A stretch of 64,000 nt of DNA from JBMHDN01 sp049889355 (GTDB lineage Bacteria > Pseudomonadota > Alphaproteobacteria > Puniceispirillales > Puniceispirillaceae), in NCBI GenBank assembly GCA_049889355.1, contig JBMHDN010000033.1, positions 1 to 64,000 of the forward strand, in the 5' to 3' direction. Shown one piece after another: positions 53,774 to 62,474 of the stretch. The position numbers and the translations under genes are program-made. The first letter of the stretch is position 1, and each line of letters opens with the position of its first letter. Under the pieces are notes generated by a model. It did not search any database and was not told where the DNA came from. It was given only the letters and a program-made list of their open reading frames with translations.

Positions 53774-53815
53774 ATCCAAATGAACATTATTTTAAAGACG
53801 GCGAAGCGGCCTTAA

Positions 53816-54757
53816 TCAGCCTTCAAGTGCCCCCAGAAAACGTTCAGCATCTAAGGCGGCCATACAGCCCATACCCGCAGCAGTGACCGCCTGACGATAG
53901 ATTTTATCGACACAATCACCCGCGGCAAACACGCCTTCTACTGAGGTATTACAGCTGCCAGCATCACAGATGACATAGCCCTCATCATCCATCTCAACCG
54001 CCCCTTTGAAGGCTGAGGTTGCGGGATCATGGCCAATCGCAACAAACAAACCATGGGCAGCTACTTCTTCTGATGCGCCGCCATCTGTGGCACCTAGCTT
54101 GACCGCGGTAACGCCTTTTTCATCACCAAGCACCTCTTCGACCACCCGATTCCATTTCACGGTGATTTTCGGGTGCTTTAATAATCTTTCCTGCATAATC
54201 TGTTCAGCACGCAGGCTATCGCGGCGATGGACCAGCGTTACCGAACTGCAAATATTGGCGAGATAAAGCGCTTCCTCGACCGCGGTATTACCCCCGCCAA
54301 CCACCACCACATCGCGCTCACGATAGAAAAACCCATCACAGGTCGCACAAGCAGATACGCCGCGCCCGTTAAAATGCTGTTCAGATTCCAGCCCCAGCCA
54401 GCGTGCTTGTGCCCCGGTGGCCAGAATGACACTATCTGCGGTCAGGACATCCCCGCTATCCATATGCAGGGTGAAGGGCCGGCTGCTGGTATCAAGGCGC
54501 GAGACCAGATCATAAACAACACGCGCGCCCACATTTTCAGCTTGCGCCTGCATTTGCTGCATCAACCAAGGGCCCTGCACCACATCCGCAAAACCTGGGT
54601 AATTTTCAACATCGGTGGTGATGGTCAGCTGTCCGCCAGGCTGCAGCCCAGCCAGAATAACAGGCTCAAGATTGGCCCGTGCGGCATAAATCGCGGCTGT
54701 CAGACCTGCTGCACCTGAACCGATAATCACAATTTTTTCATGAGAGACATCTGACAT
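53816..54757 (-). CDS. trxB: Thioredoxin-disulfide reductase
   Basis: 313 residues from ATG 54757. FAD motif IVIIGSGAAGLTAAIYAARA, redox pair in SACATCDGFFYRERDV, NADPH motif VVVVGGGNTAVEEALYLA, and GVFAAGDCVDKIYRQAVTAAG. It reduces thioredoxin with NADPH. The frame could open at 54796, but that overlaps the divergent M23 gene. Confidence 0.97.
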   Translation of the reverse strand: MSDVSHEKIVIIGSGAAGLTAAIYAARANLEPVILAGLQPGGQLTITTDVENYPGFADVVQGPWLMQQMQAQAENVGARVVYDLVSRLDTSSRPFTLHMDSGDVLTADSVILATGAQARWLGLESEQHFNGRGVSACATCDGFFYRERDVVVVGGGNTAVEEALYLANICSSVTLVHRRDSLRAEQIMQERLLKHPKITVKWNRVVEEVLGDEKGVTAVKLGATDGGASEEVAAHGLFVAIGHDPATSAFKGAVEMDDEGYVICDAGSCNTSVEGVFAAGDCVDKIYRQAVTAAGMGCMAALDAERFLGALEG

Positions 54758-54789
54758 CACAAGAACCCTTTTGGTATTAACCCTGAACC

Positions 54790-55764
54790 ATGGCAATATG
54801 TAGAATAGAGGCTGAGGTTATGACACTGCTTCACGCCGCCCCTCTATGGTTAAACGAAGCAGGCCTTCAAATGTCAAGCAGTCTTCCTATGCTATCTCTC
54901 AAATGGGTCAAAAACTTAACCTCAGTGGTGACTATCAGGGCCAAAACGGCATCTATCCTCTTTATGCTGTTGACAGCTACAGCCTTTGCAGAGGCACCGC
55001 CAGCCCTATTGATATCCGGTAAAGCCCAGCAAGGCGGCCTGCTGGTCTATCAAACAGACAGTGATAATCAGGTGCAGCTCGATGGCCAGCCACTCCATCT
55101 GGATGAGCAGGGGCGCTTTGTCATTGGATTTCACCGCGATGACACCGCCACGCAAACCCTTAATATCGAAACACCATCTGGTGAAAAAACAACCCTCTAC
55201 CTCACGCCTGAAACGCGGATATATAAGACCCAGCGCATCAATGGGCTGGCTGGCAAATATGTGACCCCGCCGCAAAAGCGTCTCGACAGAATTAAAGCAG
55301 ATAGGGAGGCGGTGATCGCTGCGCGCCAGCATCGCGGCTCTTCGCCCGATTTTCTGGAGACTGGCTTTGACTGGCCGCTGGCAGGCCGGATAACCGGTAT
55401 TTACGGATCACAGCGTATTTTAAATGGTCAGCCACGCCAGCCTCATTTTGGCATTGATATTGCCGCCCCTTCTGGCACGCCGATTACCGCACCGGCTGCC
55501 GGTACCATAACCATGGTGCGCGATCTCTATTACACTGGCTGGACCGTGATCATCAGCCATGGCCATTATATCAGCTCAACCTATTCTCACTTGCTGGATG
55601 TGTCTGTTTATGAAGGCCAGGCGGTGCAAGCCGGCGAGATGCTCGGCCATGTTGGCTCTACTGGCCGGTCTACAGGCCCGCATCTGGATTGGCGTTTTAA
55701 CTGGCGCGACAAGAGACTCGATCCGGCCTTGCTTGTCTCAGGGCCGATACAATCCGCAAAATAA
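54790..55764 (+). CDS. M23 family metallopeptidase (LytM/NlpD-like)
   Basis: 324 residues from the first ATG; the true start may be later (for example 54889), since a signal-like helix TASILFMLLTATAFAEA is at about 53-68. LytM domain: QPHFGIDIAAPSGTPITAPA (H219, D223) and THxxGHxGSTGRSTGPHLDW-type end with H298 and Asp300 where the zinc-binding second His of HLH is normal. Periplasmic cell-wall endopeptidase or activator. Loss of the His may change metal binding. Confidence 0.85.
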   Translation: MAICRIEAEVMTLLHAAPLWLNEAGLQMSSSLPMLSLKWVKNLTSVVTIRAKTASILFMLLTATAFAEAPPALLISGKAQQGGLLVYQTDSDNQVQLDGQPLHLDEQGRFVIGFHRDDTATQTLNIETPSGEKTTLYLTPETRIYKTQRINGLAGKYVTPPQKRLDRIKADREAVIAARQHRGSSPDFLETGFDWPLAGRITGIYGSQRILNGQPRQPHFGIDIAAPSGTPITAPAAGTITMVRDLYYTGWTVIISHGHYISSTYSHLLDVSVYEGQAVQAGEMLGHVGSTGRSTGPHLDWRFNWRDKRLDPALLVSGPIQSAK

Positions 55765-55831
55765 CCTGCTGCGTAACAACAATATTATTCAGAATTACTA
55801 TTCAGCATTTCAGGCCAGAAAGCACCATTTA

Positions 55832-56701
55832 ATGACCTCATTTCAGATGAAAATTACAGGGTTTTTTGTTCCTATTTTGCGCGGTTTTTTGGCGCTATCC
55901 ATCTGTTTTATCCCCGTTGCCAAGGCTGAGCAGAGCTTTGTCTATCTGGATTATCTTGTGGAATGGAATGCGATTGATTTAGGCCATAGCACGGCCAGCT
56001 GGGTCTTTGATAGAGATAGCTATCAGCTGATTTCAGATGCCCAAACTCAAGGGGCAGGTGCTTTTTTCTTCACCTATTATGGCGAGAGCGAATTAAGCGG
56101 CCAGATTTTGCGTGAGCCAAATGACACCTTGCTTTATGCCCCTCAAGAATTACGGACCTTTTCCAAATCCAAAAAAGAAGAATGGAATGCGCTGACCAGC
56201 TGGCCAACGGCAAATCTATCAGATGCACAAACAGCTACGCCTACCACAAAGCGCACACCAGAGCTGGATTTAGAAGAGGTTTTCCCGCTTGATACTGCTA
56301 CCCTGCCAGGCAGCAGAGACCCGTTTAGCATTATGCTGAACGCGCTGGCACAAATTGCCCGCACGCAAAGCTGTGTTGGCACCTATAAAAGCTATGATGG
56401 GCGCCGGCGCACTGACTTTCAGCTTTATGATCTTGGCCAAACAGAGCTTGTTGCAGACCGGCCAACTGGCTATTCAGGGCCAGCTTTGATTTGCGGGATG
56501 GTGGGCAAGCCAATAGGTGGGCATTCTCTGGATTCTGACTGGGATGATGAGGATATCAAGCCAGATAGGATCCGTTTTTATATCGCAGAGATGCGGGGTA
56601 CGCCTGCCGACGGGCTCACTCATATTCCGGTGCGTATCGAAATTGACGGGTTTTTAGGCGATGTGATTGTCCGGCTGAACCTGGCCACCTCTCAATTATA
56701 A
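55832..56701 (+). CDS. DUF3108 family secreted protein
   Basis: 289 residues. Signal peptide MKITGFFVPILRGFLALSIC and AKAEQS cleavage region (an internal start at 55847 is possible). The mature protein has a beta-rich layout, EWNAIDLGHSTASWVFDRDS, YYGESELSGQI and RIEIDGFLGDVIVRL, matching DUF3108 periplasmic proteins. Two Cys (SCVGTY, ICGMVG). Function unknown. 67 bases after the M23 gene on the same strand, likely operon. Confidence 0.82.
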   Translation: MTSFQMKITGFFVPILRGFLALSICFIPVAKAEQSFVYLDYLVEWNAIDLGHSTASWVFDRDSYQLISDAQTQGAGAFFFTYYGESELSGQILREPNDTLLYAPQELRTFSKSKKEEWNALTSWPTANLSDAQTATPTTKRTPELDLEEVFPLDTATLPGSRDPFSIMLNALAQIARTQSCVGTYKSYDGRRRTDFQLYDLGQTELVADRPTGYSGPALICGMVGKPIGGHSLDSDWDDEDIKPDRIRFYIAEMRGTPADGLTHIPVRIEIDGFLGDVIVRLNLATSQL

Positions 56702-56730
56702 GAGAAGCGATTCGGCGAACCCTGACCTTC

Positions 56731-56758
56731 ATCCCCGCATCTTTATCCCCGCATCTTC
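56731..56758. repeat. 14-bp tandem duplication in convergent spacer
   Basis: ATCCCCGCATCTTT followed by ATCCCCGCATCTTC, between the stop codons of the DUF3108 gene and fba. One mismatch. Confidence 0.88.
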
Positions 56759-56762
56759 ACCC

Positions 56763-57824
56763 TCAGGCTGTTTTGATATCGAGATCACCTGCGCTATAGA
56801 GCTGGCCCATCTTGGACAGCGATAGCGGCTTGATTTTTGACGCTTGACCTGCGGCACCAAACCGCTCGAACCGGTCGATACAGACCGCCTTCATAGCGTC
56901 CATTGCTGGCACCATAAATTTGCGCAAATCGAACTGGCCCTTATCTGTTTCAGCCACTTTACGGATGATGCCAGTCATTGCCAGCCGGTTATCAGTGTCA
57001 ATATTGACTTTGCGCACGCCTGAGCGGATACCACGTTCAATCTCTTCGATTGGCACGCCCCAAGTTTGCGGCATCTCGCCGCCAAATTCATTGAAAATAT
57101 CTTGGAGTTCTTGCGGCACAGAAGAAGAGCCATGCATCACCAGGTGGGTATTTGGCAGACGACGGTGGATTTCTTCAATGACATCCATAGCCAGAATATC
57201 GCCATCAGGCTGGCGCGTAAATTTATAGGCCCCATGCGACGTGCCCATTGCAATGGCCAACGCATCTACACCTGTTTTCTGTACAAAATCTACCGCCTGA
57301 TCAGGATCAGTCAGCAGCTGGTCTTCTGATAATTGTCCTTCTGCGCCATGACCATCTTCTTGATCGCCCATACCGGTTTCCAGCGAGCCAAGTACACCTA
57401 ATTCACCTTCAACAGACACACCGGCTGCATGTGCAATCTCTACCACCCGGCGGGTGATATCGACATTATACTCATAAGAAGCCGGGGTTTTGCCATCTGC
57501 TTCCAACGAGCCATCCATCATGACAGAGGTAAACCCATATTGAATGGCGGTCAAACAAGTTGGCACAGAATTGCCATGATCCTGATGCATACAAATTGGA
57601 ATATGCGGATAGCTGGCTTCCAGGCCTTTAATGAGTGCTTGCAAGAGCACATCGCCTGCATATTTACGTGCCCCGCGGCTGGCCTGCAAAATCACTGGTG
57701 CACCGGTTTTTTCGGCCGCCTGCATAATGGCCAGCCCCTGCTCCATATTATTAATATTAAAAGCTGGCAGCCCATAATCATGTTCAGCGGCGTGATCAAG
57801 CAGTTGACGCAGAGAAATCAGCAT
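56763..57824 (-). CDS. fba: Class II fructose-bisphosphate aldolase (Calvin-type)
   Basis: 353 residues. GLPAFNINNMEQGLAIMQAA, zinc His in HIPICMHQDHGN, EGELGVLGSLETGMGDQEDG, HGSSSVPQELQDIFN and KVNIDTDNRLAMTG match the class II subtype first described in Calvin-cycle bacteria (CfxA/CbbA-like). It interconverts fructose-1,6-bisphosphate with DHAP and glyceraldehyde-3-phosphate. Next to fbp, 56 bases downstream of it, suggesting a gluconeogenic operon. Confidence 0.96.
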   Translation of the reverse strand: MLISLRQLLDHAAEHDYGLPAFNINNMEQGLAIMQAAEKTGAPVILQASRGARKYAGDVLLQALIKGLEASYPHIPICMHQDHGNSVPTCLTAIQYGFTSVMMDGSLEADGKTPASYEYNVDITRRVVEIAHAAGVSVEGELGVLGSLETGMGDQEDGHGAEGQLSEDQLLTDPDQAVDFVQKTGVDALAIAMGTSHGAYKFTRQPDGDILAMDVIEEIHRRLPNTHLVMHGSSSVPQELQDIFNEFGGEMPQTWGVPIEEIERGIRSGVRKVNIDTDNRLAMTGIIRKVAETDKGQFDLRKFMVPAMDAMKAVCIDRFERFGAAGQASKIKPLSLSKMGQLYSAGDLDIKTA

Positions 57825-57879
57825 GTTTTTGGCCCCAAAAGTGGAAGAATATGTTCAGTCAGCGGATAAAAAATATCAG

Positions 57880-58848
57880 TTAAGAAATTTCCGCATAGCT
57901 GGCATGCTGTCGCACCTCCTGCGCGCTGCCAAAAACAAGCGCGGTGCGCTGGTGTAATTTTGTTGGCTCAATATCCAGAATAGGCTGATTGCCATTGGTG
58001 GCAAGCCCGCCTGCCTGTTCTGTCAGAAAAGCAATCGCCGCCGCTTCATAAACCAACCTGAGCCGGCCATTTTCATATCCTTTGCGTGCATCTGACGGAT
58101 AGAGAAAAATACCGCCACGCCGAAAAATGCGCCAACCATCCGCAACCAGAGACCCGCACCAACGCATATTGAAATGCGTGCCGCGCGGCCCGTCACTACC
58201 CGCCAGCAGATCGCTGAGATAGGCTTTGCTCCGGCCCTGCCAATAACGCTGATTTGCGGCATTCACGGCAAATTCTTGTGTGGCTTGTGGGATATCAACC
58301 TGCCAGTCCATTTGCATGAACATCTTTTTGTCTGGCGCAAAACAAAAGGCAAAAACACCTGACCCCAAGGTCAGCAGTAAGGTCGTTTGCGGGCCATAGA
58401 CAAAAAAGCCGGCAGCCAGCTGATCCCGCCCCTTTTGCAGATAAGGGCTTTTTGCGCCTTGCGCAGCAGGCCAAATCGAAAAAATAGTGCCAATCGATAA
58501 GTTGGTATCAATATTGGACGAGCCATCCAGCGGATCGCAGGCCACGATAAAAGACCCGTCTTGAGCCAGCGCAACAGGCGCATCGCGCTCTTCAGAGAGA
58601 TACAGCGCTGTTCTGGTTTTGGTCAGGGCGCCTTCAATCAGCTGGTCTGCTTGCACATCTAATGCCTTTTGCTGATCTCCATCACTATTTGAACCATCGG
58701 TGAGCGCACCAAAGGACTGGCCATCCAGCCCGTTTACGGCGGTCAGCGCTGCAATATCGCATGCGGCATCACCAAGGGCCAACAGCGTGTCAGCCAGCCC
58801 CTCAGCCAGCTGATTCTGGTCAGATAAAAAAGCAGCAAGCGTCGTCAT
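57880..58848 (-). CDS. fbp: Class I fructose-1,6-bisphosphatase
   Basis: 322 residues. Metal site CDPLDGSSNIDTNLSIGTIFSI is diagnostic; also GGIFLYPSDARKGYENGRLRLVYEA and EQAGGLATNG. Hydrolyses fructose-1,6-bisphosphate to fructose-6-phosphate in gluconeogenesis. GGTGAG upstream of the ATG. First gene of the pair with fba. Confidence 0.96.
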   Translation of the reverse strand: MTTLAAFLSDQNQLAEGLADTLLALGDAACDIAALTAVNGLDGQSFGALTDGSNSDGDQQKALDVQADQLIEGALTKTRTALYLSEERDAPVALAQDGSFIVACDPLDGSSNIDTNLSIGTIFSIWPAAQGAKSPYLQKGRDQLAAGFFVYGPQTTLLLTLGSGVFAFCFAPDKKMFMQMDWQVDIPQATQEFAVNAANQRYWQGRSKAYLSDLLAGSDGPRGTHFNMRWCGSLVADGWRIFRRGGIFLYPSDARKGYENGRLRLVYEAAAIAFLTEQAGGLATNGNQPILDIEPTKLHQRTALVFGSAQEVRQHASYAEIS

Positions 58849-58889
58849 TATGTCTCACCGGTCTGTTTAAAAAATAATGATATGTCACG

Positions 58890-58919
58890 AAAAAATCCGG
58901 CAACTTCGCTGCCGGATTT
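58890..58919 (-). terminator. Rho-independent terminator after the Bax inhibitor-1 gene
   Basis: On the minus strand a 10-bp stem AAATCCGGCA/TGCCGGATTT with a seven-base loop, followed by a T run (complement of AAAAAA near 58890). It lies 37 bases past the stop. Confidence 0.85.
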
Positions 58920-58955
58920 GAGCTATTTATCATGAACTGGTCAGTACCAGTCAAA

Positions 58956-59675
58956 CTATTCGCGGTTTCCGATCAGTCTGATCAGCATCAAGAACATATT
59001 GATGAAGTCCAGATACAGGGTCAACGCGCCATAAATCGATTTGCGTGTCGCGACATCAGAGCTGTCCCCAGCGGCATACATGGATTTAATTTTCTGTGTA
59101 TCCCAGGCGGTCAGGCCAGCAAAAATCAGTACACCTGCAATGGTGATGGTGAATTCCAGCGGGGCTGAGGCGATGAAGATATTCACCACAGAAGCCAGAA
59201 TAAGCCCAATGAGGCCAATCACCATAAAGGCGCCCATAGCAGATAAATCACGCTTGGTTGAATAGCCATAAATAGACAGACCGGCAAAAGCGCCTGCTGT
59301 GATAAAGAAGGCACGGGCCACAGAGGCGCCAGTGAAGGCCAACAAAATGGACGATAAGGACAGGCCCATCAGCGCTGCATAAATATAGAACACCGCGCGT
59401 GCACGCCCAGCTGGCATGGATTGGATAGAAAAGCTGAGATACATCACCAGCGCGAAGGGGGCAAACATCACCACATATTGAAGCGGGCTGCCAAAGACCA
59501 GCTGTGCGACACCAGGAATGCTGAGTGCTGCCCATTTCATGGCAAAGGCAAAAAAGCCTGTCAGCGCCAAAGCAGTGGTCATATGGTTATACACACCCAG
59601 CATATATTGGCGCAGTCCCACATCAATCTGGCTAGCCTGCGCGGCAGCTGTGTTCATGAAACGGTTATCTTGCAT
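58956..59675 (-). CDS. Bax inhibitor-1 (YbhL/YccA) family membrane protein
   Basis: 239 residues with seven hydrophobic segments. MLGVYNHMTTALALTGFFAFA, SILLAFTGASVARAFFITAG, LIGLILASVVNIFI and TAWDTQKIKSMYAAGD are typical; the C-terminal LYLDFINMFLMLIRLIGNRE is the family end. Proposed calcium/pH-sensitive leak channel or protease modulator. GAGGAG precedes the ATG. Its leader is only 66 bases; no ybhL-type RNA could be confirmed. Confidence 0.93.
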   Translation of the reverse strand: MQDNRFMNTAAAQASQIDVGLRQYMLGVYNHMTTALALTGFFAFAMKWAALSIPGVAQLVFGSPLQYVVMFAPFALVMYLSFSIQSMPAGRARAVFYIYAALMGLSLSSILLAFTGASVARAFFITAGAFAGLSIYGYSTKRDLSAMGAFMVIGLIGLILASVVNIFIASAPLEFTITIAGVLIFAGLTAWDTQKIKSMYAAGDSSDVATRKSIYGALTLYLDFINMFLMLIRLIGNRE

Positions 59676-59741
59676 CTGTCGATCTCCTCAAAAAGAACGT
59701 TGCAATGGTTGATCATAATGTACGCATTACCACGCGTTTAT

Positions 59742-60893
59742 TCAAGATGCCGAAAGGGCCTGCGGCTCTTGTTTTTGCTGCTCTGCCATTTGGCTTTTCC
59801 GCAATCTGACAGAATCAGATTTCAGCTGACCGCACGCAGCCAGAATATCACGGCCACGCGGGGTGCGTACAGGTGAAGCATAACCAGCCCGCATCACAAT
59901 AGCGGCAAATTTATCAATCTGCTGTGGATCTGAGCATTCATAATCGGTGCCGGGCCACGGGTTGAACGGAATGAGGTTAATCTTTGAGGGAATACCTTTG
60001 ATCAGCTGGACCAGCTGGCGGGCATCTGCCTCTGTGTCATTCACGCCTTTGATCATCACATATTCCCAGGTGACACGCCGTGCATTGCTCAGGCCAGGAT
60101 AATCACGCACCGCCTGCACCAATTCAGCCAAATCATATTTCCGGTTAATTGGCACCAGAATATCGCGCAAATCATCACGCACCGCATGCAGGCTAATCGC
60201 CAGATTTACCCCCAGTTCAGCCCCGCATTTTTCAATCTCAGGGACAATACCAGATGTCGATAGCGTAATCCGCCGCTTAGATAAGCCCACCCCATCACCA
60301 GACATGATAATACGCATCGCCTTGGCCACGGACTGGTAGTTATAGAGCGGCTCGCCCATCCCCATCAGCACAATATTGGTCAATCTGCGATCAGGCCTTG
60401 TTGCCGGCCAATCGCCCAGCTCATCCATCGCCAGCAGCACCTGACCTGCAATCTCTGCCACATCAAGATTGCGCACCAGACGCTGGGTTCCTGTATGACA
60501 AAAGCTACAATTCAAGGTGCAGCCGATTTGGCTGGAGATACATAAAGTGCCTCTGTCATCATCTGGGATATAGACCATCTCTGCCAGCTGCTTGTCATGG
60601 GTTTCAATCAGCCACTTAATCGTCCCATCAATGGAATCCTGACGCCGTGAGATAGCTGGGCGGTCAATATGAAATGCCTCAGCCAACCTGGCACGCGTAT
60701 CTTTGGCGATATTCGTCATATCATTGAAATCGGTGATGCCATGACGCCAGACCCAACTCCAAAGCTGTTGCGCCCGAAAGCTAGGCAAACCCATCTCGCT
60801 CAAAATGGCTTTCAGCTCATCTTGATCATAACCCAGCAAGGGCTGACGCTGCTTTTCAGCCTGTGACGGTATGCTATCCATTATCATCGACAT
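59742..60893 (-). CDS. rlmN: Dual-specificity RNA methyltransferase RlmN
   Basis: 383 residues, radical SAM. Cluster motif CTLNCSFC in SSQIGCTLNCSFCHTGTQRL, then GEPLYNYQSVAKAMRIIMS and the C-terminal GRDILAACGQL holding the methyl-carrying Cys. Methylates A2503 of 23S rRNA and A37 of some tRNAs. Downstream of the IalB-like gene, separated by a two-tier stem-loop. Confidence 0.96.
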   Translation of the reverse strand: MSMIMDSIPSQAEKQRQPLLGYDQDELKAILSEMGLPSFRAQQLWSWVWRHGITDFNDMTNIAKDTRARLAEAFHIDRPAISRRQDSIDGTIKWLIETHDKQLAEMVYIPDDDRGTLCISSQIGCTLNCSFCHTGTQRLVRNLDVAEIAGQVLLAMDELGDWPATRPDRRLTNIVLMGMGEPLYNYQSVAKAMRIIMSGDGVGLSKRRITLSTSGIVPEIEKCGAELGVNLAISLHAVRDDLRDILVPINRKYDLAELVQAVRDYPGLSNARRVTWEYVMIKGVNDTEADARQLVQLIKGIPSKINLIPFNPWPGTDYECSDPQQIDKFAAIVMRAGYASPVRTPRGRDILAACGQLKSDSVRLRKSQMAEQQKQEPQALSAS

Positions 60894-60900
60894 TCAACAT

Positions 60901-60943
60901 GCCCTTAATCATAGCTGGCTGGCAAGCCAGCGCATTTAAGGGC
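60901..60943. other. Two-tier stem-loop between IalB-like gene and rlmN
   Basis: Outer stem GCCCTTAA/TTAAGGGC (60901-60908 with 60936-60943) and inner stem GCTGGCT/AGCCAGC (60914-60920 with 60925-60931) around GGCA. It covers the stop of the upstream gene and AAGGG in the rlmN leader. No T run follows. It might be a processing site, stabiliser or translation switch. Confidence 0.6.
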
Positions 60944-61484
60944 AAAGCTTATCCAGCTTGTTTTTCGCTGCGGTAAAGCCAGAGAGCGAATATTCATCAA
61001 TCGTCTCATTACCGCGGCTTGAAATCCCTTTGATAACCAGCTTATTGCCTGCTTTCATCTGGCGGATAAGCTGCTGGTCATCTTCTGGGCTCATCGCCCA
61101 AGCGCGATCTTCCAAAGTGAAGAGTTTCGCGGTCTTGCCATCTATCGTAACAGAAACTTCTGACTGTTTTTTATATTTATAACCGGCCAGGATCTGGACT
61201 ACATTGCGATCAGCCTTACCAGGACCATGCGAGACATAAACCCGAGTTTCATCTCGGTTATCGCGATCATAATTCCCGCGCTTCTTTTTCGGCTCAGAAG
61301 AAATGAAACAAATCCGGCCAGCATCAGATTGATGACGATAGACACCCCAATCCTTCTCAGTGGAAATCACCTCTGGCTGCGCCAGCGCACCGCTCATCGC
61401 AAAACCTGAAATGGCCAATATGCTGAAAATACCGCCCAGAAAACGGCGCGAGCGCATCATTGAGAATAAAGAAACAGCCATCAT
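60936..61484 (-). CDS. Invasion-associated locus B (IalB)-like secreted protein
   Basis: 182 residues. Signal peptide with FSILAISGFAMSGALAQPE; mature part STEKDWGVYRHQSDAGRICFISSEP, HGPGKADRNVVQILAGYKY, then VTIDGKTAKLFTLEDRAWAM and GNKLVIKGISSRGNETIDEY follow the IalB pattern, with two Cys (ICFI, KLCP). In free-living alphaproteobacteria such proteins are periplasmic and of unknown role; no pathogenicity is implied. Commonly next to rlmN (recalled). Confidence 0.88.
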   Translation of the reverse strand: MMAVSLFSMMRSRRFLGGIFSILAISGFAMSGALAQPEVISTEKDWGVYRHQSDAGRICFISSEPKKKRGNYDRDNRDETRVYVSHGPGKADRNVVQILAGYKYKKQSEVSVTIDGKTAKLFTLEDRAWAMSPEDDQQLIRQMKAGNKLVIKGISSRGNETIDEYSLSGFTAAKNKLDKLCP

Positions 61485-61636
61485 GAGTCGCGATCACCTT
61501 GTTACATGCTTGCCTATGGTTTGAATTTTTTGCAGTTCGCGCGCCCGAATCGCCGTATCTTACCGGTGATGTGCATACCAACTGCGCTCCTAAATTTGCA
61601 AAACTGTGTCAAAAGCGCAAGAAAAAGCGATTCATT

Positions 61637-61669
61637 TGATCCAGATTTTATCCTGCTTTCCTTTTAAAG
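61637..61669 (+). promoter_or_regulatory. Candidate RpoE (ECF11) autoregulated promoter
   Basis: TGATCC at 61637-61642 exactly matches the -35 element of Rhodobacter RpoE promoters. A -10-like TTTTAAAG lies near 61662-61669, about 19-21 bases on. It is about 145 bases upstream of the preferred rpoE ATG, in a 327-base region (61485-61811) otherwise without a gene apart from an in-frame upstream extension. Confidence 0.5.
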
Positions 61670-61811
61670 TGAAAATTATGGTCATTTGATGGCCGCCATC
61701 TGATTTTAATTTTTCCACAATTTGGAAAGCCAAACGTCCGTTTTCTGTAGCAAGATCAGGCCGTTCTCCGTCAATATGAAGCTCGGGGAACTTAAATTAT
61801 ACCGGAACAAG

Positions 61812-62474
61812 ATGGATAGTTTTTCTGCTACCCAGGATTTAAACCTTGTGCAAAGCGCCGATTGGGCCTTTAATCAGGGTATGGGACCTGGCGATATGGA
61901 TATGGCTAAAACCCAGCAAGATAGCTGGGAGAACCTCCTTGTGCGCGTCGGACGCTTCAAGGATAAGGATGCTTTTGCCCAGATTTTCGCCCATTTTGCT
62001 CCGCGTTTAAAAAGTTTCTTGATGCGCATGGGCGCTGATATGCCCACTGCCGAAGAAGTGGTTCAGGAAGCTATGGTCATGGTTTGGCGCCGCGCCGAGA
62101 CCTATGATCCCAAATATGCGGGGGCCAGTACCTGGATTTTCACCATCGCCCGAAACAAACGCATTGACAGGCTGCGCCGTGAAAACCGGCCATTGCCTGA
62201 TATGACTGACCCGGCCATCGCTCCAGAGGCCGTGGAAACCAGTGATAAAGTGGTTGAACGGCATGAAGATGAAGCGAAAATCCACCGCATCCTGAAAAAA
62301 TTGCCTGAAGAGCAAGCCAAAATGATCTTCGCTGCGTATTACGATCAGAAATCGCATCGCGACATCGCAGAAGAAAGCGGCGTTCCATTGGGAACGGTTA
62401 AGTCACGCATACGTTTGGCATTAAACAGAATGCGTGCTCTGCTTGATGAAGAAGAAGGCATAGAGCGACAATGA
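61812..62474 (+). CDS. rpoE: ECF sigma factor RpoE (ECF11, ChrR-partner type)
   Basis: 220 residues from ATG 61812; downstream ATGs at 61896 and 61902 are also possible because the first ~28 residues are not family-like. Region 2: FAQIFAHFAPRLKSFLMRMG, EEVVQEAMVMVWRRAETYDP, TWIFTIARNKRIDRLR. Region 4: LPEEQAKMIFAAYYDQKSHRDIAEESG then PLGTVKSRIRLALNRMR. It closely resembles Rhodobacter RpoE, which responds to singlet oxygen. Overlaps chrR by four bases. Confidence 0.93.
   Translation: MDSFSATQDLNLVQSADWAFNQGMGPGDMDMAKTQQDSWENLLVRVGRFKDKDAFAQIFAHFAPRLKSFLMRMGADMPTAEEVVQEAMVMVWRRAETYDPKYAGASTWIFTIARNKRIDRLRRENRPLPDMTDPAIAPEAVETSDKVVERHEDEAKIHRILKKLPEEQAKMIFAAYYDQKSHRDIAEESGVPLGTVKSRIRLALNRMRALLDEEEGIERQ

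Noticed and set aside
55559..55831. N-terminal extension of the DUF3108 frame inside the M23 gene.
   Set aside because: Overlaps the M23 coding end in another frame; the signal peptide starts at 55832 or 55847.
56763..58848. Calvin-type aldolase and bisphosphatase as evidence of CO2 fixation.
   Set aside because: No RuBisCO or phosphoribulokinase is visible; both enzymes serve gluconeogenesis.
59676..59741. ybhL-type RNA motif before the Bax inhibitor-1 gene.
   Set aside because: The leader to rlmN is only 66 bases and no supporting structure could be recognised.
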